A stretch of DNA of 6,291 nucleotides. Origin: Clostridia bacterium (GTDB lineage: Bacteria > Bacillota > Clostridia > TANB77 > CAG-508). Below are positions 1 to 4,995 of the stretch, one piece after another. Under the pieces are notes generated by a model. The model searched no databases. It was not told where the DNA came from and saw nothing but the letters and a program-made list of their open reading frames with translations. The translations under genes were made by a program, and so were the position numbers. The stretch is taken from the NCBI GenBank assembly GCA_900768805.1, contig CAAGEF010000174.1, forward strand, positions 1-6,291. Direction: 5' to 3'. Position 1 is the stretch's first letter. Each line of letters begins with the position of its first letter.

Positions 1-852
1 ACTAAAGAAATTAATAAGGTAGAAAATACTGATGTTGATTTAACAAAAAAATGGGTAGCAACAATTTCTACTCAAAAAGGTTGTCCAATGCGTTGTAAGT
101 TTTGTGATTGTCCTTATGTTAAATTTAAAGGAAATGTAAGTAGAGAAGAACTTGGATATGAAATTGAAACAATGCTAAAAGATATTTCAAAGGAAACAAG
201 CAATACTGATAGATTCAATGTACACTATGCAAGAATGGGAGAACCTACATTTAATAATAATGTACTTGATTTTACAAAATATGATTTAAGAAATTTAGTA
301 AGTAAATATATCAAAGCTAAAACCATTCATCCAGTAGTATCTACAATGCTTCCTAAAGATAATAAACATTTAGAAGAATTTATATTAAAGTGGTGTGATA
401 TTAAAAATATAGATTATCGAGGAGAAGCAGGATTACAATTTTCAATTAATTCTACTGATGAGGAGCAAAGGAAATGGTTATTTAATGATAAGTCATTATC
501 TTTAAAAGAAATTTCTGAACTTGCTAAAAAACTACCTATGCCAGTAGGTAGAAAATATACTTTAAATTTCCCCGTTACAAAAGATACAATTTTAGATCCT
601 CAAGAATTATCAAGATTATTTGATAAAAATAAATTCATAGTTAAAATAACTCCAATTCACGAAACTAAAGAAGCTGAAAAGAACGGATTAGAAACACATA
701 TTGGCTATTACTCTTATGATGTATATAGACAATTTGAGAAACCATTGTTAGAAGAAGGATGGCAAGTAATAGTATTTATTCCAAGTGTAGAAGAAGATAA
801 AGATAGAATCACTTGTGGCAATGCCTTATTAAGAGAATTACAAGAGGTATGA
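1..852 (+). CDS. Radical SAM protein, RlmN/Cfr-like (5' end outside window)
   Basis: The frame is open from base 1, so the gene begins upstream of the window; the ATG at 88 lies inside the Fe-S motif and cannot be the start. Visible residues 28-35 form CxxxCxxC (GCPMRCKFC), the radical-SAM 4Fe-4S site. GEPTFN (about 80-85) resembles the SAM-binding GEP motif of RlmN/Cfr. LQFSINSTDEEQR in the middle resembles the RlmN segment of the SLHAPND type. The C-terminal ITCGNALL (Cys about 272) sits where RlmN/Cfr carry the cysteine that forms the methyl-cysteine intermediate. These family members methylate adenines in 23S rRNA or tRNA. Phage copies are diverged and their substrates are unknown, so I call only the superfamily with confidence. 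The TGA stop lies 4 bases before the next small gene, suggesting one operon. Confidence 0.85.
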   Translation, partial: TKEINKVENTDVDLTKKWVATISTQKGCPMRCKFCDCPYVKFKGNVSREELGYEIETMLKDISKETSNTDRFNVHYARMGEPTFNNNVLDFTKYDLRNLVSKYIKAKTIHPVVSTMLPKDNKHLEEFILKWCDIKNIDYRGEAGLQFSINSTDEEQRKWLFNDKSLSLKEISELAKKLPMPVGRKYTLNFPVTKDTILDPQELSRLFDKNKFIVKITPIHETKEAEKNGLETHIGYYSYDVYRQFEKPLLEEGWQVIVFIPSVEEDKDRITCGNALLRELQEV

Positions 853-856
853 CAAT

Positions 857-1030
857 ATGAAAGGTAAAAGTAAACGATTATACAACGTTATTTTCGTTGA
901 TAATACAGCTTGTAGCATTGAGGCATATAATAAGTCAGAAGCAAAAGAAGCCGCTGCTAAAACGAAAAATAAACAGGTTAAAAGCGTTGTAAGGTGCTAC
1001 AAGAGAAAGGAAATAAGAAATGATAATTAA
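857..1030 (+). CDS. Small phage-type hypothetical protein (57 aa)
   Basis: A 57-residue ORF starting MKGKSKRLYN, four bases after the radical-SAM stop. An AAGAGGT ribosome binding site is embedded in the last codons of the preceding gene, about 8 bases upstream. The composition is basic, with an N-terminal beta-like stretch (RLYNVIFVDNTACSIEA), an Ala/Lys-rich helix (SEAKEAAAKTK) and a final beta-like stretch (KSVVRCYKR). This beta-alpha-beta layout is common among tiny phage proteins of low-GC Bacillota, but I do not recognise a named family. Its 3' end overlaps the start of the following gene by 11 bases, which suggests translational coupling. No function can be assigned. Confidence 0.65.
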   Translation: MKGKSKRLYNVIFVDNTACSIEAYNKSEAKEAAAKTKNKQVKSVVRCYKRKEIRNDN

Positions 1031-1295
1031 GAGAGAGAAAATACCATTACCTTTAAAATATAAAGTAAGTGTTGATTACTCTGAATTAAAGAGCTTCAAA
1101 GAAACATTAAAAGAAGTAAAAAAGTGTTTGAAAGAAGTTAATCATGAAGTTAAAGAACTTAGAAAATATGGATTAGAAAAGGCAACTATTAATTTGATAA
1201 TAGGCTTAAAATTTATTCCTGAAAAAAGTAAATTGAAAGAATATTTAAAAAATAATATGGAAGGTGTAAATGATGAACAATCTAGCAATGTATAG
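1020..1295 (+). CDS. Hypothetical charged helical protein (91 aa)
   Basis: The ATG at 1020 is preceded by GAAAGGA at a suitable distance and overlaps the end of the 57-aa gene. The protein is Lys/Glu-rich. Residues about 20-52 (ELKSFKETLKEVKKCLKEV and onward) look like an amphipathic helix or short coiled coil. A short hydrophobic patch (INLIIGLKFI) follows at about 57-66. No catalytic motif or known family is recognised. It is the only gene in the window that ends in TAG, and its 3' end overlaps the XRE gene by about 23 bases, so the two are probably translated together. A scaffold or protein-interaction role is possible but unsupported. Confidence 0.6.
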   Translation: MIIKREKIPLPLKYKVSVDYSELKSFKETLKEVKKCLKEVNHEVKELRKYGLEKATINLIIGLKFIPEKSKLKEYLKNNMEGVNDEQSSNV

Positions 1296-1473
1296 AAAGA
1301 AAGCAGGATTAAGACAAATTGATCTAGCTAAAAAAATCGGTGTATCTAATAAGACAATGAATGAAATTGAAAAGCCTGATTTTGATTTAAGAAAATTAAG
1401 TCTAATTAAATTAGGTTTGATATGTGAATTGTTGAACATAAAGATTAGTGATTTAGTAGGTGAGGTGGAATAA
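1273..1473 (+). CDS. Small XRE/Cro-family HTH transcriptional regulator
   Basis: A 66-residue protein that is almost entirely one helix-turn-helix domain. MYRKKAGLRQIDLAKKIGVS followed by NKTMNEIEK matches the XRE/Cro fold: helix 1, then the turn and recognition helix from about residue 16 to 36. LSLIKLGLICELLNIKISDL forms the two closing helices. There is no sensor or peptidase domain, so it resembles a Cro-like repressor or the small HTH proteins scattered through prophages. Tandem ATGs occur at 1270 and 1273; I prefer the second because GGAAGGTG then lies about 6 bases upstream rather than 3. It overlaps both neighbours (91-aa gene upstream, TAATG downstream). Its operators are unknown; the dyads at 3446 and 4426 are candidates only by their presence in the window. 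Confidence 0.82.
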   Translation: MNNLAMYRKKAGLRQIDLAKKIGVSNKTMNEIEKPDFDLRKLSLIKLGLICELLNIKISDLVGEVE

Positions 1474-1475
1474 TG
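1462..1475 (+). promoter_or_regulatory. Ribosome binding site, repeated initiation signal copy 1
   Basis: GAGGTGGAATAATG combines the SD (GAGGTG), the upstream stop (TAA) and the downstream ATG sharing one base. It encodes the C-terminal Glu-Val-Glu of the XRE protein and starts the 73-aa gene. The same 14 bases recur at 1683 and 2017. Confidence 0.8.
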
Positions 1476-1694
1476 AAAAAGATTAAATTTTTAATTAAAA
1501 GAAATGATAGTTTTATAGAAATTGATGAAAATATTGGGCAAAATTGGTCTACATATGCAATGGTGAATGATTTTGAAAAAGCAACATTATTTGAAACATA
1601 TGAAGAAGCAAATGATGTTGTAAAAAAAATAATGAAAGAGCATAAAAGGTTAATAGATGCTTTTGGTGAACCAATAATTGTAGAGGTGGAATAA
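1473..1694 (+). CDS. Hypothetical protein (73 aa)
   Basis: Starts in a TAATG overlap with the XRE gene, with the GAGGTG site ideally spaced. The sequence begins with a beta-like strand (KKIKFLIKRNDSFIEID). A YEEANDVVKKIMKEHKRLI helix occupies about residues 43-61, and the protein ends with a hydrophobic strand (PIIVEVE). No known domain, metal motif or membrane segment is seen. Its last codons encode the SD for the next gene, so it is one link in a translationally coupled chain with the HTH gene and the 106-aa gene. Function unknown. Confidence 0.7.
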   Translation: MKKIKFLIKRNDSFIEIDENIGQNWSTYAMVNDFEKATLFETYEEANDVVKKIMKEHKRLIDAFGEPIIVEVE

Positions 1695-1696
1695 TG
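1683..1696 (+). promoter_or_regulatory. Ribosome binding site, repeated initiation signal copy 2
   Basis: Second copy of GAGGTGGAATAATG, again merging the C-terminal Val-Glu codons, stop, SD and next ATG in a TAATG overlap. It drives the 106-aa gene. Confidence 0.8.
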
Positions 1697-2014
1697 AATA
1701 TAAATATTGATTTAAAAGATAATAAAAAAATATTACAAATATTAGAATATATATGTAAAATTTATAATTTAAAATACACAATAGAACAAGAAAAATTAGC
1801 TGATTCAGATTGGGTAGTTTCAAAAAAATATCCTGATTATGAATATTATTACAATTTTAATTTTGATGAACATATTTGCGATTTTAGACTTAGAAATAGA
1901 AGAACTAAAAAAGCCATTAAACCCTATTACGCTAAATGTGACAATGAACCTAGATTTCATATTAATTATAATGGACATGATGCTAAAGTAAAGTGGATTG
2001 ATTTTATAAATTAA
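1694..2014 (+). CDS. Hypothetical protein (106 aa), aromatic-rich
   Basis: Starts by TAATG overlap with the preceding gene. The N-terminal part (MNINIDLKDNKKILQILEYI) looks like a strand followed by a helix. The middle is unusually rich in Tyr and Phe (KYPDYEYYYNFNF). The C-terminal half carries basic residues (DFRLRNRRTKKAIKPYYAK) and ends in VKWIDFIN. Two cysteines near the middle are not arranged as a zinc site. The basic/aromatic make-up would suit nucleic-acid contact, but that is inference only; no family is recognised. It lies between two copies of the repeated initiation signal, directly before the methyltransferase-like gene. Confidence 0.65.
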   Translation: MNINIDLKDNKKILQILEYICKIYNLKYTIEQEKLADSDWVVSKKYPDYEYYYNFNFDEHICDFRLRNRRTKKAIKPYYAKCDNEPRFHINYNGHDAKVKWIDFIN

Positions 2015-2016
2015 AA

Positions 2017-2030
2017 GAGGTGGAATAATG
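2017..2030 (+). promoter_or_regulatory. Ribosome binding site, repeated initiation signal copy 3
   Basis: Third identical GAGGTGGAATAATG, here 2 bases after the TAA of the 106-aa gene and therefore not constrained by coding. It sets the start of the methyltransferase-like gene at 2028 rather than at the internal TTG 2268. Confidence 0.8.
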
Positions 2031-3041
2031 GCAGTTAGAATAACAGTAGAAACATTATCAAAGAAAATAGTAAAATTACAAGGTAAAAATGATTGGTACG
2101 GATGCTTATGTGATGTGTTTGAATTAAGTGCAATTGCATTATCTAATCAATTTGACCATAGATAGCCATATTGGAGTAATAGAGAAAAAAGATATAAAGA
2201 TATAATCAAGAAATATGATGAAAATGATTTTAAAATACTTCAAGAAATATTTAGTGATTTATATATATTGCTTAGTCAAATGGCAGAACCTGATGGAGTA
2301 TTTGATGATTATTTAGGTAGATTATATATGTTTAGCGGTACATCAAGTAGTAGTGCAGGACAATTCTTTACACCTTATAGCGTTGCTAAATTATGTGCTG
2401 AAATGACTATTAATACAAAAGATATTTCTAATCAACAAATCATTACATTAAATGAGCCAACTTGTGGAAGCGGTGGAATGGTTTTAGCAGGAGTAGAAGT
2501 ATTAAGAAATAAAGGTATAAATTATGCTGATAGATTATTAGTTGTATGTGGTGATTTAGATAAAAGATGTGTACATATGGCTTACTTACAATTAGCACTT
2601 GCAGGAGTTCCTGCTATTATATTACATCAAAATGCTTTAACTTTAGAAACTTGGGATGAATGGCATACACCTGTATTATGCCTTAATTGGATGAGATTTA
2701 GAAGAACAATAAAATATTTCAATCATCAAATGACAGAAGAAGAAATGAAAGAATATCTTGAATGGAATCAAACTTATAATGCAAGTGAAACCATTCAAAC
2801 ATCAACCGAATGTGAAGCCACTGAAACATTACAAGAAACCCCTCAAAATTTAAGCGTAGAGCCTGTTTTAGAAGAAACCCCTATAAATACTCAACCACAA
2901 GAAGAAACCGCTGTAAAAGAAGAATCAGCAACCGATTCGCAACCATCCGCAACTCCTATAAAAGAAGAAGTAAAAGAAGAACCTAAAGAGGAGAAGAAAT
3001 CAAAAGGTCAACAAATGAGCTTATTTGATTTTGAGTTTTAA
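2028..3041 (+). pseudogene. Phage N6-adenine DNA methyltransferase-like gene, interrupted by in-frame TAG
   Basis: With the ATG at 2028 behind a perfect GAGGTGG site, the frame runs 337 codons, broken only by TAG at codon 46 (2163-2165). An N-terminal helical region is followed by GQFFTPYSVA (about 111-120), SAM motif I as EPTCGSGG (143-150), and CGDLDKRCVHMAYLQLAL (174-191, motif II-like). These are hallmarks of the HsdM/N6_Mtase fold in orphan phage methyltransferases. A classical NPPY/F motif IV is not visible; TLETWDEWHTP lies where it might be expected. From about residue 245 an acidic Glu/Thr/Pro-rich linker leads to a terminal QMSLFDFEF that resembles a beta-clamp-binding motif. The 45-aa upstream fragment cannot be active alone. 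Residues 81-337 remain open from TTG 2268, but no good SD precedes that codon. Pseudogene, readthrough or sequencing error are all possible. Confidence 0.75.
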
Positions 3042-3044
3042 AGT

Positions 3045-3155
3045 ATGAATAATTTTTATGAAGGATATAAAAAGAAGCATCCAGAAGAAAAATGTATGTG
3101 TATAACTCTTGATAATATTCTCGAAGTAGTTAATGAAAAAGCGTTATTAAAATAA
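3045..3155 (+). CDS. Possible small ORF (36 aa)
   Basis: A 36-codon frame, MNNFYEGYKK then KHPEEKCMCI and an acidic helix (LDNILEVVNEKALLK), begins 3 bases after the methyltransferase-like stop. No clear SD precedes it, so any translation would depend on coupling to the gene upstream. It could be a real tiny phage protein or the remnant of a longer gene. It is the last frame before the terminator at 3210. Confidence 0.35.
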   Translation: MNNFYEGYKKKHPEEKCMCITLDNILEVVNEKALLK

Positions 3156-3209
3156 TTTGAATATCCAGTATCAAGTTTGTGAAACGTTGAGCTAATACAA
3201 TAAATAAAA

Positions 3210-3232
3210 CCACTCTTTCGAGTGGCTTTTTT
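3210..3232. terminator. Bidirectional Rho-independent terminator
   Basis: Perfect 6-bp stem CCACTC / GAGTGG around a TTTC loop, followed by C and six T on the plus strand. On the minus strand the same stem is followed by a T-rich run (TTTTATTTATT). It sits between the end of the left operon and the end of the convergent minus-strand gene, so it can serve both. Confidence 0.88.
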
Positions 3233-3236
3233 AGTT

Positions 3237-3416
3237 TTATCGACTTTTTAATTCTTCAATGAATGATAATACTTCCTCTTTACTAAACATTGAATTTAGG
3301 GCATTTCTTACTTCATATATCTCTATTTGGTTTAGTGAATTTCTTTCATTGTAAAGTTCAATTTCTCCCTCTAATAATGCTTTCAAAGTGTTTAAATCTA
3401 GGTTGCTATAATTCAT
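3237..3416 (-). CDS. Small acidic helical protein on the minus strand (59 aa)
   Basis: Read on the minus strand from ATG at 3416, the frame gives 59 residues beginning MNYSNLDLNTLKALLEGEIE and ending EELKSR, with TAA at 3239-3237. An AAGGGGA site lies about 9 bases upstream. A consensus-like promoter (3471-3499) and a terminator (3210-3232) bracket it, which strongly supports a real single-gene transcript. The protein is predicted mostly helical, acidic, Leu-rich and lacks cysteine. No family is recognised. It is the only minus-strand gene in the window and is divergent from the lysis-like cassette. Its promoter and 5' hairpin match those of the 67-aa gene at 4469, so the two are probably co-regulated. 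Confidence 0.72.
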   Translation of the reverse strand: MNYSNLDLNTLKALLEGEIELYNERNSLNQIEIYEVRNALNSMFSKEEVLSFIEELKSR

Positions 3417-3445
3417 TTTAGGTTATCCCCTTTATTTTTGGTAGT

Positions 3446-3462
3446 AGGTTATTTCCTAACCT
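3446..3462 (-). promoter_or_regulatory. 5' leader hairpin / operator dyad, copy A
   Basis: On the minus strand AGGTTA-GGAAA-TAACCT gives a 6-bp stem with a 5-base loop. It begins about 8 bases beyond the -10 box, so it would lie at the extreme 5' end of the mRNA or overlap the transcription start as an operator. Copy B at 4426 keeps the shape but changes the innermost pair from A-T to G-C. Confidence 0.68.
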
Positions 3463-3483
3463 CTATATATATAATAACATATA
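3458..3483 (-). repeat. Inverted promoter repeat, left arm
   Basis: These 26 bases, read on the minus strand, are identical to 4405-4430 on the plus strand. They cover the end of the spacer, the -10 box, the start region and the 5' half of the leader hairpin. Weaker similarity continues through the 3' half of the hairpin and CCTACTAC. The arms flank the holin-like/amidase pair and point outward. Confidence 0.85.
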
Positions 3484-3499
3484 CAATATACTATAACAA
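3471..3499 (-). promoter_or_regulatory. Sigma70-type promoter for the minus-strand gene
   Basis: Minus strand: -35 TTGTTA (3499-3494), 17-base spacer, -10 TATTAT (3476-3471), then TATATAG and the hairpin. It lies 55-80 bases upstream of the ATG at 3416. Confidence 0.7.
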
Positions 3500-3516
3500 A
3501 CAATATGCTTGTAAAG

Positions 3517-3545
3517 TTTACTCTATGAAGCGGTTATTTTATAAT
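3517..3545 (+). promoter_or_regulatory. Possible promoter of the lysis-like cassette
   Basis: TTTACT (3517), 17-base spacer, perfect TATAAT (3540-3545). The expected start near 3552 would fall on the SD AAGGAGGTG, giving a near-leaderless mRNA. The boxes are good but this short leader lowers confidence. It diverges from the minus-strand promoter at 3471-3499. Confidence 0.5.
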
Positions 3546-3567
3546 GGAATTAAGGAGGTGAATTGCT

Positions 3568-3837
3568 ATGAGTGAGAATGAATTTATGGGAATGCTTATA
3601 GCTGCCATTGGTAGTTTGATAGCGGTTATTACTCCAATATTGAAACTTAATTCAAATATCGTAGCATTGAATAAGACAATCGAGAATCTTATTGAGAAAT
3701 CAAAAGAACAAGAAAAACGGATAGATTTTCAAGAACATGAATTAGATATGATAAAAGAAAAGGTAATAAAAAATGAAATGAAAATTATTACTTATAATGA
3801 GAGATTATCATTATTAGAAAAGAGGGAAAATGAATGA
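3568..3837 (+). CDS. Holin-like / membrane-anchored coiled-coil protein
   Basis: An 89-aa protein with a strong AAGGAGGTG site 8-9 bases upstream. Residues about 7-26 (GMLIAAIGSLIAVITPILKL) form one hydrophobic membrane segment. The rest is a charged heptad-like coiled coil (NKTIENLIEKSKEQEKRI to the end). There is no signal peptidase site and no second membrane segment. The layout is the reverse of XhlA, where the coiled coil precedes the membrane segment, but it matches small proteins found directly before the amidase in Bacillota phages. Its stop overlaps the amidase start (ATGA), so the two are coupled. By context it probably helps the amidase reach the wall, as a holin or accessory; a tail- or membrane-associated role is not excluded. 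Confidence 0.62.
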   Translation: MSENEFMGMLIAAIGSLIAVITPILKLNSNIVALNKTIENLIEKSKEQEKRIDFQEHELDMIKEKVIKNEMKIITYNERLSLLEKRENE

Positions 3838-4355
3838 AGGTAGCAATTGCTGCAGGGCATACAGTTTATGGACAAAGCGGATATGGAGCGTGTGGATTAT
3901 TAAAAGAAAGTGAAGAGGCTAGAAAGGTAGTAAATGAATTGTTAGTTCTATTAAGAAGAAAAGGACATACGGCTATTAATTGTACTGTAGATAAAGCTCA
4001 TAGCGTTATGGGCTATTTATCTGAACAGGTAAGACTTGCAAATGAAAGCGAAGCACCATTATTTATATGCGTACATTTTAATTGCTCCAATGGTAAAGGG
4101 AAAGGTGTTGAATGCTATACTTGGAAAGCTAATAGATTAAATGAAGCGGTTAAGATATGTGATAATATTTCAATGTTTGGCTTTAAAAATAGAGGTGTTA
4201 AAGACGGATCAAACCTGTATGTAATTAGAAAAACAACAATGAATGCAATTCTAGTAGAAGTTTGTTTTCTTGATAATGAAGAAGATGTAAGACTATATAA
4301 AGAAGTTGGAGCAAAGGGCATAGCTTATTCTATTTATAATGCTATTGCTTCATAA
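3834..4355 (+). CDS. N-acetylmuramoyl-L-alanine amidase (Amidase_3), phage endolysin
   Basis: A 173-aa, catalytic-domain-only zinc amidase that would cut the bond between MurNAc and the L-Ala of the stem peptide. The Amidase_3 zinc ligands are visible: AGH (His9), LKE (Glu25) and CVHFN (His81). The catalytic Glu is in LVEVCFLDN (Glu142). LSEQVRLAN (about 62-70) is the conserved helix before the second His. There is no signal peptide, so release would rely on a holin, and no C-terminal wall-binding domain, unlike many endolysins. It starts inside the preceding gene (ATGA overlap), with GAGGGAAAATG as its SD. A prophage lysis role is the best reading; a host wall-remodelling enzyme is less likely given the neighbours. 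Confidence 0.9.
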   Translation: MKVAIAAGHTVYGQSGYGACGLLKESEEARKVVNELLVLLRRKGHTAINCTVDKAHSVMGYLSEQVRLANESEAPLFICVHFNCSNGKGKGVECYTWKANRLNEAVKICDNISMFGFKNRGVKDGSNLYVIRKTTMNAILVEVCFLDNEEDVRLYKEVGAKGIAYSIYNAIAS

Positions 4356-4388
4356 AGAAAACTTTTTTAATTTTATGAGTTGTTTTAG
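4356..4388. other. Short AT-rich gap after the amidase, no clear terminator
   Basis: The amidase stop is followed by AAAACTTTTTT and a weak AT-only dyad (CATAAA/TTTATG), not a convincing GC-stemmed terminator. Lysis-cassette transcription may therefore run into the 67-aa gene. Confidence 0.4.
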
Positions 4389-4417
4389 TAGACGTATATA
4401 ATTATATATGTTATTAT
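4389..4417 (+). promoter_or_regulatory. Promoter of the 67-aa gene, copy B
   Basis: -35 TAGACG (4389-4394), 17-base spacer, -10 TATTAT (4412-4417). The -10, the spacer end and the downstream bases are identical to the minus-strand promoter at 3471-3499. Confidence 0.7.
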
Positions 4418-4430
4418 ATATATAGAGGTT
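4405..4430 (+). repeat. Inverted promoter repeat, right arm
   Basis: These 26 bases are identical to the reverse complement of 3458-3483. Shared content is the promoter core plus the first half of the hairpin; CCTACTAC after the hairpin is also shared. Confidence 0.85.
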
Positions 4431-4443
4431 GAGAGAACAACCT
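4426..4443 (+). promoter_or_regulatory. 5' leader hairpin / operator dyad, copy B
   Basis: AGGTTG-AGAGAA-CAACCT: 6-bp stem, 6-base loop, starting 8 bases after the -10 box. Compared with copy A the closing pair is G-C instead of A-T and the loop differs, so pairing is preserved despite sequence change. Confidence 0.7.
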
Positions 4444-4468
4444 ACTACAAACAAAGGTGGAAAACAAC

Positions 4469-4672
4469 ATGAAATATCAAGAAAGAGAAGATTACAAATT
4501 TTTAAATGAAAGAGAGAAAGCTCAAGTTGATAGAGATGTAGAAACACTAATTAAACTAAGAGCAAGAGCAAGAGAGCATCAAAAGAAATTAGAATCATAC
4601 TTAGATGATAGATATGCGAGCGGCTGCTATTGTGCGATTTTAGAAGATATTTATAAAGTAGAAAACAAGTAA
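4469..4672 (+). CDS. Small charged helical hypothetical protein (67 aa)
   Basis: Begins MKYQEREDYKFLNEREKAQV and continues as a strongly charged helix (IKLRARAREHQKKLESYL), ending with SGCYCAILEDIYKVENK. A GTG at 4457 would lengthen it by four residues, but that GTG is the core of the SD AAAGGTGG, so ATG 4469 is the start. It forms a complete single-gene unit: promoter 4389-4417, 5' hairpin 4426-4443 and terminator 4680-4701. No known family is recognised. The shared promoter/hairpin with the minus-strand gene at 3237-3416 suggests similar timing or the same controlling factor. Confidence 0.75.
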   Translation: MKYQEREDYKFLNEREKAQVDRDVETLIKLRARAREHQKKLESYLDDRYASGCYCAILEDIYKVENK

Positions 4673-4679
4673 ATAACAG

Positions 4680-4701
4680 GAGGGTGGAAACGCCCTCTTT
4701 T
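4680..4701 (+). terminator. Rho-independent terminator
   Basis: GAGGGTG-GAAA-CGCCCTC, a 7-bp stem (one G-T wobble) with a GAAA loop and four T. It lies 7 bases after the stop of the 67-aa gene. Confidence 0.88.
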
Positions 4702-4734
4702 ATATAAAACTAAAAAATAAAGGTGGAAATAATA

Positions 4735-4983
4735 ATGACTCTGAATAATGCAATTAGAATTGGTAAAGCTATTGAAAGATACAATCTATTTTTTGAAAAT
4801 AAACAGGAGTTAGATTTTTACGAGGTTGTTAGTTTAATGGATGATCCATCCGATAATAAAGAAGTTGAAAGCATCATAAAAGAAATAAACAAGCGGATTT
4901 CAACGTATCAAAAAATAACTGATATTTATTTAAGAGGAATAATCAAGCATAACGAATATAAATTAATAGTGAAAGCATTATAA
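4735..4983 (+). CDS. Hypothetical protein (82 aa)
   Basis: MTLNNAIRIGKAIERYNLFF begins a mostly helical protein with a conserved-looking acidic centre (VVSLMDDPSDNKEVESII) and a C-terminal helix ending LIVKAL. The GTG at 4723 is again part of the SD AAAGGTGG, so ATG 4735 is chosen. No cysteines, membrane segment or known domain. No separate promoter is obvious between the terminator at 4701 and this gene, so transcription may come from readthrough or from the short AT-rich gap. The next gene begins 12 bases downstream. Function unknown. Confidence 0.72.
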   Translation: MTLNNAIRIGKAIERYNLFFENKQELDFYEVVSLMDDPSDNKEVESIIKEINKRISTYQKITDIYLRGIIKHNEYKLIVKAL

Positions 4984-4995
4984 GGAGCGGATAAA

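Noticed and set aside
1245..1439. Minus-strand 64-aa open frame opposite the XRE gene
   Set aside because: It lies antisense to a recognisable HTH gene and has no convincing SD; a shadow of AT-rich coding DNA.
4115..4321. Minus-strand 68-aa open frame inside the amidase
   Set aside because: Entirely antisense to conserved amidase motifs and without its own signals.
4351..4377. CATAAA...TTTATG dyad after the amidase as a terminator
   Set aside because: The stem is short and almost entirely A-T with no properly placed T run; too weak to call.
3458..4430. Invertible lysis-gene switch or transposon defined by the inverted repeats
   Set aside because: The arms are promoters with functional downstream genes on both sides, and no target duplication or recombinase crossover-site symmetry is visible; kept only as an alternative.
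4350..4547. Minus-strand 65-aa frame across the 4389 promoter
   Set aside because: Runs through the promoter, hairpin and SD of the plus-strand gene; hydrophobic composition comes from the AT-rich complement.
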